Positions 22,620-35,800 of a stretch of DNA of 64,000 bases are shown piece after piece. Every line of letters begins with the position of its first letter. Within the stretch, counting starts at the first letter, position 1. The position numbers and the translations under genes were made by a program. Source of the stretch: Avena insularis (Eukaryota; Streptophyta; Magnoliopsida; Poales; Poaceae); contig CM042689.1 in NCBI GenBank assembly GCA_023614405.1, forward strand, positions 330,746,305 to 330,810,304. The letters run 5' to 3'. Under the pieces are notes generated by a model. The model saw only the letters and a list, made by a program, of their open reading frames with translations, made no database searches and was not told the origin of the DNA.

Positions 22620-25600
22620 TGTCAACACCCGGATTTTTAATCCCAGATGCCTATTATGCCATACATCGCAATCCCAGGATTACCATTTTTGCGAGACATA
22701 ACAGAATTAGATACCATAGTACATCATCCATTACAATCCGTACATAAGTTCTTACACAAATAGGGATCTCATGATCCAGTTCTTAATACAACATCAAGCA
22801 GCGGAATACGTAATAATAACGGTAGCGTAGACGAAGCTCCATCTTCCGGGTCACAGGCATGCTGACGATGGGAGATGATCCTAGTTGTCGTAACCTTCCT
22901 GGGGTCCATCCTCCAGGTACTCCTCTTCATAGTCTGGCCATGGGAATAGCCAGGGACAAAGCCATGAGTACTCTTTAAGTACTCGCAAACTAATAGTAAC
23001 AAATGAAAGGGGTTTTTGATAATAGGACACTAGGCTCTAGGGTTGTTTTGCAAAAGCCATATTTATCTCTACTAGGTTTTAGGGGCAACGAATGCTAGTT
23101 GAAGTTTATAACATCTAAGTGGGAACTTGTATTTCATATCACAACCCTGTTGTGGTCAAGTCAACGTCTCACTTTGTTTCACAAGTCATTTTGAAAAGTC
23201 GGCAGGGAACAGATGGCCACTCAATGTCCATAACATGGACGCGGCTATTCGAATAGTTTGACACTCTGCAGAGATTGTACACTTTCACCACAACATTCGA
23301 TACATCCGTCAGGGACAAATCCTAAATTCACCATAATCAGTATGCGGATAATCAATCCTAACCTTTCAATTACACGCCCTAGTATAAGCACCTCTCCTAT
23401 GAGTTTGGCCTCCCAACCATGACCAACTGTCATCTTGGGTCTTGCCGCAGTGGACAATCTTCACAAGGTAGCCTCAGCTCAGACCTTGGCCGTGAGGGAA
23501 CCAATACTAAGGTATATAAGTTTCCAGTCAAGCCCTACCCAATATTCGGGTATTGTGGTTGTACGATAAAATTGGAGTGGTATCGCATCCAGACAACCCC
23601 ATCAGTTTTAAAAAGGGCTAAGGCTCATGCCTCAACATTTTCATCACCAAAATCATCTGGTGTTCGGAAACACATGTCAAAACATCTCGGTAGAATGATC
23701 CATCATTCTAAGGTTTTCATAACCATTTTTCCACAAGTATTCCCATCTAAAGTTGATCAAGTTTTATGCTTAGCACTAGCATCTACAAGTGGGGGTAAGC
23801 ACTAATGAGGGGTGATAAACTAGTGGAGTTTTAACTAAGTTCAATCTCATGCCTTAGGATGACATCAAGATTATCTAGCTTAGGCCAAGTTTTATGCTCT
23901 TTATGCAACCTTCACATATCTTTATAGTATCTACCATTCACTTAGGTAAAATCTAGGTAAGAGCTTTGATAAAGAAATAAAGTAAGAAGCTTGCAAGTAA
24001 AACTAGGATTGGGTTATCAAGTGGAGATGATCATAGATGCTTAAGGCATATAGTGGTCATAGTATCAAGTAGGGGTTTGTTTGCATCAGTAGAGTATCTT
24101 GCAAGTGTTAGCTTGCACATTCAACTGGTAGTATTAGGCTTGCATTAGTGTCAATATAAGCTTGCCTTGTGCAGAGCAGTGGTTGAAGTTCTCCTCGGCT
24201 TCTTCTTCGTAGAATCCTCCTTCCTCCTCGTATCCTTGGTCGGTACTAGCGTCTATAAATAAATACAAGGTACACAATCACCAAACAATACTTAACTACT
24301 TGCAATCATCACACACAAGGGTCCTATAGATGATCTAACATCATCTCTAACATTACAAGATTAAGGCTTGGTTTAATTCCTTTTATTTTTAGAAAAGTAA
24401 TTTCTACTCATTGAAAAACTACTTAAGATTTAATATTCTCCAAACCAAACATGGGATCATGTTGACACATGTCATCACCACATATTTTAGTCCATGGGAA
24501 TATGATTTAAAGTAGTGTCACAATTTAATAAGGTTTTACCCTTTTATTTTAATTAAATAAAGTGACTAGAAATGCCTATGTAGCATTCTTTTATTACTTG
24601 AACATTATTTCTGCAAGTAAACCTATATATTTTTATATATTCTGAAAGGTATGGTTAAATGTGATTTTTGAGAGTTGGAATCAACTCAAAAGCTATTATG
24701 GTTTAAATTTGAAAAATGTTTGAATGCAGAAAATCTTCTGCCTTGTTATTTTTACCATGGGTGATCTATAGATCCAAATGACTTGAATCCAACGGGCTTC
24801 GATTCAGCATTCCCAGACCTTTCTAACAAAGTTAGTTTCATTCCATTTGGTGCACTGAATCGACCTGGGTTGATTTTTGAAACTGGGTACAGAAGTGTGT
24901 TTGAAATTAAATGGAAAAGGTTGAATTCAAATAACTGGGCTGCGCGGGAAAGGTTAACGGGTCGGCCTGCTAAGCGTAGCGCTTCTGCAGGCTGTTTAAG
25001 TGGCCGTCCCCACTGCGTCGATGAGGGTGCGGTATGAAGCGATATGGGGACGCTCGATCCGTTCTAATCCAACGATCGAGTCATCGCCGACGCGGCAACG
25101 CCATGAGACAGAAACCTAGCGCGACCAGTGGGGGTTGCTAGGGGCTCATCGGGGTGCAAGCGAGGGTCGGCGAGGCAGGCGAACGGCGAAGTCGATGACG
25201 GCGAATCTCCTGGTACCGGTGGATCCTCCTAGGGCGGCTCCAATCGCTGGCTCCCTTCTTCTACAGAGGCGGCGGGCTCCGGTGAAATTCCGACGAGGTG
25301 TTGCTCGCGTTGCTCCAGGAACGGTGTGGCACGATCAGTGAGGAGAGGGGAGTAGAATGGTGTGCTCAATTTGGCTCGGGGTGGCCTCTATTTATAGTCG
25401 AGCGAGGGGACCGACGTGGCGCACGGTGAGCTCGTCGGGGGCGATGGTACAGACGGATATTGGCATGGGCGAAGGTAGGGGATGGTGCAGTGTTCCCTGG
25501 CGATGCTCAACGATACGATGGCGAGACGTGGGGCGGTGCGGGTTGTCTGGAACACGCGACACTCTGCGCGGCAGAGGCGGCGTCTTCGACGGTGAGCGGT

Positions 25601-26493
25601 GGCTGTACGGCATGGGCGGCTAAACGGGATGTCTGGCGGTCTCCTGGGTCGGTGGTGATAGTGTATGCACGCGGCGAGGGCAGCGCGCGGTCTGTGGGCT
25701 TCGGTCGAGGGTGGCGCTCTGGCGCATGCTCGGCATGGTTGGCAGAGGCACGGGCGCGGCGTTCCTGGATGCTCTGGTCGGTGTCTTCGAGGCAGGGCTG
25801 GTCGAGAGGGGAAGGTGAGGCATGGGTGATCTCCCAAACAAGGTTGGCATGGCTAGTTTCCTTCCTAGCTTGCTGTCTACACTGGGGTGGCAAGGATGCA
25901 CTCGGTTGTTCACCATTGATGATATTGGCAAGCTCACAGTGGTGCTAGTGCTTGGTTAATCTTGTTAGATGATCTACTGAGATGGTTGTGAGCTAGATAG
26001 GGAACTAGTTAGGCTCAAAACACTGCACACTATAGTGTTTTGATTTTGTTTGATTTGTGTCTGCCAAGTGTTTGATGAAATGGCCGCATGAATTCAAGTT
26101 TTGAATTTTGAAAAGATTTTTGGTGGGTGTGCTAGATTGGTGCTGGTGAGTCTGCAGATGCTTGGGTTTTGAAAGTTGAGCTTGTTTGAGTGGTTTTTGA
26201 AAAAGTGGGATCTTCCCATATGATAAAGATTCAATTTTGAATTGTCATTTAAACTATGCATTTGAAAGTTTTTGGATGATCACAAAGTGGGCCTTGATAC
26301 TTTGTTATGAGTACAATCAAGGGGTGCAAAGATCTAGAAAAGTTTCTGTTAGTTTCTGAAAGTTTGAGGCAGCCAAAGTAGGCATGGGAGTTAAATTGGT
26401 CAAAATGACCATTCCTTTATTTTATTTGTTTTGCTTTATTTGTCTTTGGGAAAAGTGTGGGAAATGTTTTAGATGATGTTTATTTCACCTAAG
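22620..26493 (-). repeat. 3' LTR of the gypsy element, missing its first ~170 bp
   Basis: Collinear with 42677-46532. AT-rich flanks are nearly identical, while 24.95-25.86 kb differs from its partner by many small indels. A minus-strand TATA box (ctataaatag) lies at 25387-25396. GC-rich ORFs here are LTR sequence, not genes. Confidence 0.85.
25387..25396 (-). promoter_or_regulatory. gypsy LTR TATA box
   Basis: The minus strand reads CTATAAATAG, conserved in the other LTR at 45449-45458. It lies in the GC-rich part of the LTR and points into the element. Confidence 0.6.
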
Positions 26494-26555
26494 CCAACTT
26501 GTAACCCCTAGCCTCCCCAAATCTCGGGACGAGATTTATTTTAAGGGTGGTAGCC
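26494..26555 (+). mobile_element. tail fragment of a second zinc-knuckle element
   Basis: This repeats 32747-32797, the 3' end of the zinc-knuckle element's interior, including atctcgggacgagattt and a TTTAAGGGTGGTAG purine tract before the LTR. It shows that the LTR at 26556 once also served as the 3' LTR of an upstream copy. Confidence 0.7.
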
Positions 26556-29500
26556 TGTCACATCCCAAGATTTTCTAAATCTTGTAATGTGAAAAATAAA
26601 TAAACAAATAAATTTTTTGTTGAAAATCAGGGTGAAAAGAAACTTTGTTTCTAAAAGAAAACTTAAAATCCCATCTTGAACAAACTTTAATTAAAGTTTG
26701 AATCCAACAAAATCCAAATCAAGAGAAATGCATTCCTCAATGAATGTATCTGGAAATTTAAACACTTGGAAAATAAATCCAAACCCTAAACCCTAATGGA
26801 ATAAAAATCATTCCCAAGTTATCTCCAAATCCATGGATCTGATCCATATAAAAATTGGTTAACAAACATTTACAAAAGATCAAGAAAGACAAATAGAAAT
26901 ATTATAAAATCATATAAATTGGTTTCACTTCATTTGGAGCCATAAATAAAATCTTATGAATATAACAAGATAAGGAATTGTATTTCCAAAGCTAATAAAG
27001 AACCTATCTACAAATCCATACCAAATGGTGAGCAAATAATCCTAAAGACATTTAAAAGGATAAACAAATATTAAACAAGATTTTATAAATTGGAATCACC
27101 AAGTTTTGATCTTTAAATAAAAAGATATGGATTTTATAAGAAGAAGAAAGAAATATTAAATAAAGAACATTTAAAGACCAAATAAAATCTTGGCCCAATC
27201 CATAAGCAAATGGAATGAATAGAATCCAAATCAAATAAATAAAAGGATAAAGAATTTCCAAAATAAAATAAAATGGCATTAACCATTCTATCCCTATTTT
27301 AATAAAGACAAATCTCTAATAAGAATAATTATATAATGCATGAGAAAATAGTATTTTGGAATTTACCCAAGTGAAATAAAAGTTGTTTAATTCAACTTAA
27401 TTAAGATTAAATAAATCTCCCAAATAAACTTTAGGGAATTAAAAATATATTTAATATCATTGGACATAAAACAAATACCCAATTCAAATGATTTATGAAT
27501 CATAATAAATACTTTCCAACTAATCCAAGATGAATATTTTGACACCCTTTTAATCAAATAAAAACCTACTGAAAGGATTTGGAAAGTTTAAAAGAATTTA
27601 AATGGTGTTTGAAAATATCATTTAATCTTAATTGATTTAAAACAAGGGCCTAACTAAATAATTAAAACACCCCAAAAAGAATAAAATTTTATTTCAAAAT
27701 TGACTTCAGATTATATTACTAATCAATATTTAAACCTACACAAATTTTGGCAAAGTTTTGAATTCAAATGAGTGTTTGAATTGCATATTGAAAATCAAAA
27801 CAGAATAAAAGAAAAGGAAAAAGAAAAATAGTCTGAACAAAAAAAATATGAAAACGACCCAGCCCAGCCTAACTAGCCCATTAAGCCCAACCGCAGCCCA
27901 CTCCCTCTCGCATGAAGCCTTGCTTACTCAAACTCTCACCCCCACGCCACTCTGCCTTCAACCCCGCGACGACCACGCCCCTCATTCCTCCCTGGCCGTT
28001 TCTGCCGTTGAAACCTCGCGTAAATTCGCAGTAACGCTGCAGTGATTCTGCTCTGCAACCGCGCACTCTTAATCGCCCGCGTCCCCTCTCCATTTCCCCT
28101 CGCTCGCCATCCTCCCTCTGCCCCCAGGATGCCCCTGATTTCATTTGCACGACCACTGCTCCGACAACCTTCCCCGGCCAATTCCGGCGAGCCCAGCCAC
28201 CGCTTTGCCCCCTCGACCACCCGAGCTTGCTCGTCAACATCTCCTGCACCTCCTAGTGCCGCCCGCTTGGCCGCGCGTGCCCTGTACCGTCGGCAACCTC
28301 GACGAACAGAGCTCCTCCGTCGTATGCCTCCACTCCGGCAAGTTACTGACGCCAACCCCGAGCGCCCCTCGTGGTCTGGTGAGTATTCCTGCAACCCTCG
28401 AGACCGTGCGCACCTCCCTGACATGCTGCCTTGCCTTCTTACGCCCTAGGAGCTCGTCCCCGACAACGACAACACGTGCCCGAGCCAGTGAGCAACTTCG
28501 GCGAGGAATTGTCATCGTCCCCGTGCGCCCCTTCGCCAACCAAGGGCATGTTGAGCATCAAAAAGCTTCGGTGAACTTGGTGAGCCCTTCCCCTCTCTCC
28601 CTAGCTTCCTGTATCGCCGGGAAGGTCACTGCCAGAGCGCGCCGCCGCCGTTCACCACCGCCAGCGCCGCCAGTATTTGACCAGTAGATGCAAGCCGTTA
28701 GATCTTGATCGAAGGCGTGAGATTAGAACTTAAGCAAAGGGGTAAGTTTGCATCTGAGCCGCATGATTCTAATTAGATCCAACGCACCACGTAGCTCGAT
28801 CCTGGCGAACCGGTACAGGCGAATTAGAACTTGACACGTGGCCTCTGTTTGATTTAAAAACCAGAAACTTATCTAATTGATGTTCCAATTTTAATAATTC
28901 ATAACTTTTAATCTACACGTCCAAATTTTGCAAATTTTATATGAATGGATTCAGCAAGACAAGCCCTAGCCAACCATGCACTTTGTTTAGTAAAAAGCTT
29001 CTGTTAAATTGATTGTTTTTGCAGAAACTTGTGTATGCATGTTTAGGTTATAAAATTTATTCCAAAATGATTTTGAGAATAAAATCTTTGGCAAATGGTG
29101 TGTTTTGAACCTACTGACCCTAGAAATCAATTGGTGGTCTCAAAAATGTATTTGATGAAGCAAAAGAGTAAATCTTTGAATAAATCTTTGTCAAATAAAA
29201 ATATGGTTTAATTGTTAAAAATGATTTTGGGGGAAAACCTTTTGGAAATGTTTTGGAAATAAACTCTCTGACCCTAAACACAAGATTTTATGGTTTGGAA
29301 ACATATTTTGTTAAACCTATAGAAATGTTGCCTTATTAAAAGCATTTCTTCACCACATAAAATAATGACTTGATCAAAAATGGTTTATGAAGTAAAATCT
29401 TATACAAATGATTTTGCCACTTTATAAAATGACCATTAGGTGTTTTCAAATGTTTATGAACCATTAGAAACCACTTTTTCAAATAAAACCATCGTTGGCA

Positions 29501-30888
29501 TGCTTGCATGCATTGTTTTGTTTCTATTATTTTATGTGATGAATTGCTTGAATGGTAGATTGAAATATTGTTTGCTTGATTGAATTGTAGTGATTTGAAG
29601 TGAGTGAACATTGCAAAGAAACTTATACCCTCTACCAAAAAGGCAAGTGATGCTACATACTTTTGTCCCATTATTTTTACTATGCATTAGTGATATTTCT
29701 AAGTAGGACTTGCATGGAATTTTGCTAAGTGTAAACTATGCCATGGGAAATCCTAGTAGATGAAACCTTAGTAGAATTTCCTAAGTTAAGATTCCTACTA
29801 CTATCATGCTTAGCTTAGCTAGTAGAAAACAAGGGTGGAATATATATTCGTGCTATGGAAAAATTTCTAAGTCTGAGGACTTGTGTTTTGTTTAATAAAA
29901 CAACTAAGTTAATAAATCACCTGGGTGGAATGGAAGGAATGGTTTGTGTTGAGTGGTTACACAAGGCCAGGGGACTGGTGAACCTTGTGTATCTCACTTG
30001 TGGATGGCCACCCAGGAACAAAGAGATTTGAGATGTCAAATGTTGAGAAGCTTCAAGTGCAACCACATGGCATTATGGGCTCTGCCTGGATCATATAGGT
30101 TGCAATAACTTAGCCAAATGGATAGTTGGTGGTAGGGGTTTGATAGGTTGGAACGCGTCCATTCTGGTCTAAGGGAAGGCTTCTGAAAGATCTTGTCTTG
30201 GTGAAACCAAGTCTTGTGGGGAAAGTGCACCACCTCTGCAGAGTGTAAAATCTAAGTACTTAGCCATGTCCCTGGCAAAGGACAATTTGAGCATCAAGAC
30301 ATGGAAGCTATCAAGAATCTCATCATCCCAATTTCTAAGTTAAAAACTTGTGGTTGAACAAGGGTTGAAAGGATCACCAATTTCTATTGGGGGATGCCTT
30401 GGGAAAGATTTTGTCAAAGCAAAAACTTAGAGTTTTCAAATGATAAGGAAAATCTATTTTGAGCAAAGAAAGCCTAAGCTCCACTTAGCCAAATGCATAT
30501 AAATGATAGACTCCACTATACTACCATAGTATCACTTTCCAATACAATTCAAATGTATTGACCCTTGTGGCTGTAACTTGTTATGTTGCAGGTTTGTTTG
30601 ATGTTAGTAAAGTTTGTTGATTAGGATTACAAGTCTGCAACCAACATGTCTGCCTGTGGCACTTTGAAGATGAAGGACCCCATGCTATTGTTATATTTTG
30701 CTGCATTGTAATGAGATAGCCAAATGAGCTATGTAAGATGTAATAAATTATTTTATTCCTGGTTATAAAGTTGTATTATGACCTTTGTTTCTTGATATTA
30801 CATCTTAACTGTGGATGCTAGCTATTGATCCAGGGACTAGCATTGCAATCACAGGGATCCTTTTCCTTTACAAAGGAGGGACCTTACA
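26556..30888 (+). repeat. 5' LTR of the zinc-knuckle element
   Basis: An AT-rich first third (26.56-27.84 kb), a GC-rich block (27.85-28.69 kb), then AT-rich sequence. ORFs in the GC-rich block occur in all frames and are not conserved in length between the two LTRs. Confidence 0.88.
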
Positions 30889-30890
30889 GA

Positions 30891-30902
30891 TGGTATCAGA
30901 GC
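30891..30902 (+). promoter_or_regulatory. primer-binding site, initiator tRNA-Met
   Basis: TGGTATCAGAGC lies two bases after the LTR end. Confidence 0.85.
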
Positions 30903-31110
30903 ATTATGTTGCCTATAGGATTTGTAAACCTAGGATTGGACAAAACCCCTTAGGAAAATAGGAGTTGTATTTGTTCCAAAACTTATTTACAAACAATCTT
31001 GTAAACTCTTTCCTCAACCGTTTTGGTTTTGATTCTACATCTCTTCTATTCCAAACTTATGGAAAATCCTACCCCATGGCCAAAGACTTCACCATGAGCA
31101 AAGGACTTCA

Positions 31111-31188
31111 TCAACTCTAATGACTTCAACATCTTCAACTCTAATGACTTCAACATCTTCAACTCTAATGACTTCAACATCTTCAACA
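31111..31188 (+). repeat. 24-bp minisatellite in the leader
   Basis: Three full copies and a partial copy of a 24-bp unit containing atgacttcaacatcttcaac. It lies in an open frame of 49 codons (31120-31269, repeated MTSTSSTL) that ends before the main ORF. Confidence 0.8.
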
Positions 31189-31613
31189 TTTTCACCAAGG
31201 ACTTCAACCTTAGATATTACTAAGGACTACAAGTGTGACAAGAAATGCTGCTCAAGACTTGAAGACTAAGGAAACACAACTTGGGAATCATCAACACTTT
31301 GAAGTTTTATGACCAAGAATTTTCCCAAGTAAACCATGATCTCATGCAAGAAGAATCAACCAAGAAGGATGGAAAAGTTTCAAGTGAACCATATAGATGG
31401 ACCACCATATTTAGTTTAAGTCAAACCCACCAACTTATGTGGTGTAACAAAAATATTTTTTGTTGCCTAAAAATATGCTTGAAACTTGTTGTTTGAGTGG
31501 AATTTTTGTTTGTGATTGCTTGCACATTTCTTGTGTGAATTGTGATGTGTGTGATTAGAATTATTCCCTTAGAAATATTTTTGCCTATTCTAATCCCAAT
31601 CCAACCCAAACAG

Positions 31614-32698
31614 ATGACTTCTCCAAGAGACACCAACATCAAGGATGGTGACAACAACAACCAAGAGGTCAACATGAGAGACCAACTGCTAGCAAGACAA
31701 ACCCAGTTGAACCAAGTGACAACTCAGTTTTTAGCCAACAACAATGAGTTATACCCAACCATGCAAAAAGTTTTGAAAACTCAATCCCAATTGTTGCAAG
31801 GGTTGGCTACTCAAATGATCAACATGGGAGACAACTCTTCCCAAGGAGTTTATGACAACAAGGATGACAAAGATGTTATTCTAGAAGGAACCCAAGCTTG
31901 CAATATTTGTGGAGACAAGGATCACACTTCCAAGGAGCATGAAGATCAATGCCCCAATTGTGAAGAGAAACATCCAATTGACCAATGCCCCACATCTCAA
32001 GCTACTTGTTACCTATGTGAAGGAAATAATCATGTCCCTATCCAATGCCCCATCTATTCCGTAGTTGAACAAAGGAAACAAGGTGGAGTGCAACAACTTA
32101 TTGCAGACTACCATGAGAGAGCCAAGTCTACCAAGAAGGATGAAGACAAAGGAAAATCTCAGCTTGTACCTCCCAGCAATATGACCCAATTTAAAGGACC
32201 AAAGAGGAGACATATGTATTATCCAAGGAATAATAGAAGGTCAAGGAGACCAGGAACTGTTCCTACCTTTGCGATAACATATGAAGAACATGAACTAGAA
32301 GCACTCCTAGCTTTGGAGAAACCCAAGAAAAAGAAGGACAAAAGCCATGTGCAATGTGGTCATTGCAAAGAAATGGGACACTATGCCAGTGAATGTCCAC
32401 AGAAGAAGAAGTATAGGGAGATTAGCCAAGTGTGGTGCAACAACTGCAAAGAGCTAGGCCATTATGTAGCAACTTGTCCACAGAAGATATGTGAAAAGAA
32501 CTCAATCTTATCACATGTTACAATTGTGGTAACCAAGGACATTATGCAAGCAACTGTCCAGAAAAGATGAAGCACAAGATAAACAAGCCTATGAAAGATC
32601 TCAGCCTTGTCACATGTTTCAAGTGTGGAAACAAAGGACACTATGCAGATGTTTGCCCAGAGAGATTTCAACAGGATCCCAAGAAGGCCAATATGTAA
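31614..32698 (+). pseudogene. nucleocapsid-like protein with seven zinc knuckles
   Basis: The likely start is ATG 31614 (MTSPRDTN). An upstream in-frame ATG at 31542 is possible. The N-terminus is Gln/Asn-rich and helical (LLARQTQLNQVTTQFL). Then come knuckle-like motifs: CNICGDKDH, CPNCEEKHPIDQC, CYLCEGNNHVPIQC, CGHCKEMGHYASEC and CNNCKELGHYVATC. After a one-base frame change near 32490 come CYNCGNQGHYASNC and CFKCGNKGHYADVC, with the stop at 32696-32698. A basic linker (KRRHMYYPRNNRRSRR) lies between clusters. It looks like a gag protein that lost its capsid domain and multiplied its RNA-binding fingers. The frame change could be decay or a programmed shift. Confidence 0.7.
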
Positions 32699-32802
32699 TC
32701 TAGTTGGAAAATATTTTAAGGGTGGTAGTACCCTAGATGCTTTGAGCCAACTTGTAACCCCTAGCCTCCCCAAATCTCGGGACGAGATTTATTTTAAGTG
32801 AA
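32699..32802 (+). other. 3' non-coding end and polypurine tract of the zinc-knuckle element
   Basis: Contains ttttaagggtggtag at 32711-32726 and gggacgagatttattttaag directly before the 3' LTR. The latter block is also present at 26530-26550. Confidence 0.6.
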
Positions 32803-35800
32803 TGTCACATCCCAAGATTTTCTAAATCTTGTAATGTGAAAAATAAATAAACAAATAAATTTTTTGTTGAAAATCAGGGTGAAAAGAAACTTTGTTTCTA
32901 AAAGGAAACTTAAAATCCCATCTTGAACAAACTTTAATTAAAGTTTGAATCCAACAAAATCCAAATCAAGAGAAATGCATTCCTCAATGAATGTATCTGG
33001 AAATTTAAACACTTGGAAAATAAATCCAAACCCTAAACCCTAATGGAATAAAAATCATTCCCAAGTTATCTCCAAATCCATGGATCTGATCCATATAAAA
33101 ATTGGTCAACAAACATTTACAAAAGATCAAGAAAGACAAATAGAAATATTATAAAATCATATAAATTGGTTTCACTTAATTTGGAGCCATAAATAAAATC
33201 TTATGAATATAATAAGATAAGGAATTGTATTTCCAAAGCTAATAAAGAACCTATCTACAAATCCATACCAAATGGTGAGCAAATAATCCTAAAGACATTT
33301 AAAAGCATAAACAAATATTAAACAAGATTTTATAAATTGGAATCACCAAGTTTTGATCTTTAAATAAAAAGATATGGATTTTATAAGAAGAAGAAAGAAA
33401 TATTAAATAAAGAACATTTAAATACCAAATCAAATCTTGGCCCAATCCATAAGCAAATGGAATGAATAGAATCCAAATCAAATAAAATAAAAGGATAAAG
33501 AATTTCCAAAATAAAATAAAATGGCATTAACCATTCTATCCCTATTTTAATAAAGACAAATCTCTAATAAGAATAATTATATAATGCATGAGAAAATAGT
33601 ATTTTGGAATTTACCCAAGTGAAATAAAATTTGTTTAATTCAACTTAATTAAGATTAAAGAAAACTCCCAAATAAACCTTAAGGAATTAAAAATATATTT
33701 AATATCATTGGAAATAAAACAAATACCCAATTCAAATGATTTATGAATCATAATAAATACTTTCCAACTAATCCAAGATGAATATTTTGACACCCTATTA
33801 ATCAAATAAAAACCTACTAAAAGGATTTGGAAAGTTTAAAAGAATTTAAATGGTGTTTGAAAATATCATTAATTAATCTTAATTGATTTAAAACAAGGGC
33901 CTAACTAAATAATTAAAAGACCCCAAAAAGAATAAAATTTTATTTTAAAATTGACTTCAGATTATATTACTAATCAATATTTAAACCTACACAAATTTTG
34001 GCAAAGTTTTGAATTCAAATGAGTGTTTGAATTCCTTATTCAAAATCAAAACAGAATAAAAGAAAAGGAAAAAGAAAAACAGTCTGAACAAAAAAAATAT
34101 GAAAAGGACCTAGCCCAGCCTAACTAGCCCATTAAGCCCAACCGCAGCCCACTCTCTCGGTGCCAGCGCTTACTCAAACTCTCACCCACACAGTCACTAA
34201 TTTCTCGACCCCACGCACCCCCTCTCTCTCTCTCGCTGACCGCTGGACCCACCGAACACGTCACCGTCTTCAACCCCACGACGACCACGCCCCTCATTCC
34301 TCCCTGGCCGTTTCTGCCATTGAAACCTCACGTAAATTCGCAGTAACGTTCAGTGATTCCGCTCTGCAACTGCGCACTCTTAATCGCCCGCGTCCCCTCT
34401 CCATTTCCCCTCGCTCGCCATCCTCCCTCTGCCCCCAGGATGCCCCTGATTTCATTTGCACGACCACTGCTCCGACAACCTTCCCCGGCCAATTCCGGCG
34501 AGCCCAGCCACCGCTTTGCCCCTCGACCACCCGAGCTTGCTCGCCAACATCTCCTGCACCTCTCAGTGCCGCCCGCTTGGCCGCGCGTGCCCTGTAGCAT
34601 CGGCAACCTCGACGAACAGAGCTCCTCCGTCGTATGCCTCCACTCCAGCGAGTTACCGACGCCAACCCCGAGCGCCCCTCGTGTTCTGGTGAGTATTCCT
34701 GTAACCCTCGAGACCGTGTGCACCTCCCTGACATGCTGCCTTGCCTTCTTAAGCCCTAGGAGCTCGTCCCCGACAACGACAACACGTGCCCGAGCCAGTG
34801 AGCAACTTCGGGGAGGAATTGTCATCGTCCCCGTGCGCCCCTTCGCCAACCAAGGGCACGTTGAGCATCAGAAAGCTTCACCGAACTCGGTGAGCCCTTC
34901 CCCTCTCTCCCTAGCTTCCTCAGACGCCAGAACCGTCATCAGGCTGCCGTTCACCGCCAGCGCCAAGATTTGACCAGTAGATGCAAGCCGTTAGATCTTG
35001 ATCGAAGGCGTGAGATTAGAACTTAAGCAAAGGGGTAAGTTTGCATCTGAGCCGCATGATTCTAATTAGATCCAACGCACCACGTAGCTCGATCCTGGCG
35101 AACCGGTACAGGCGAATTAGAACTTGACACGTGGCCTCTGTTTGATTTAAAAACCAGAAACTTATCTAATTGATGTTCCAATTTGAATAATTCATAACTT
35201 TTAATCTACACGTCCAAATTTTGCAAATTTTATATCAATGGATTCAGCAATACAAGCCCTAGCCAACCATGCACTTTTTTTAGTAAAAAGCTTCTGTTAA
35301 ATTGATTGTTTTTGCAGAAACTTGTGTATGCATGTTTAGGTCATAAAATTTATTCCAAAATGATTTTGAGAATAAAATCTTTGGCAAATGGTGTGTTTTG
35401 AACCTACTGACCCTAGAAATCAATTGGTGGTCTCAAAAATGTATTTGGTGAAGCAAAAGAATAAATCTTTGATTTAAACCATTTCTAGTCAAATAAAAAT
35501 ATGGTTTAATTGTTAAAAATGATTTTGGAGGAAAACCTTTGGGAAATGTTTTGGAAATAAACTCTCTGACCCTAAACACAAGATTTTATGGTTTGGAAAC
35601 ATATTTTGTTAAACCTATAGAAATGTTGCCTTATTAAAAGCATTTCTTCACCACATAAAATAATGACTTGATCAAAAATGGTTTATGAAGTAAAATCTTA
35701 TACAAATGATTTTGCCACTTTATAAAATGACCATTAGGTGTTTTCAAATGTTTATGAACCATTAGAAACCACTTTTTCAAATAAAACCATCTTTGGCATG

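Noticed and set aside
25135..25948. GC-rich ORFs (up to 162 aa)
   Set aside because: Part of the gypsy LTR; the partner LTR at 45096-45977 does not keep the frames.
27848..28687. Pro/Ser/Arg-rich ORFs on both strands
   Set aside because: They lie in the GC-rich block of the LTR, overlap in all frames, and change length in the partner LTR at 34160-34973.
29336..29671. 111-aa minus ORF, identical copy at 35634-35969
   Set aside because: Identity only reflects the recent LTR pair; no family resemblance.
31542..32570. Host CCHC zinc-finger gene
   Set aside because: It is bounded by a matching 4.3-kb LTR pair, a tRNA-Met primer site and a purine tract, so it belongs to a retroelement.
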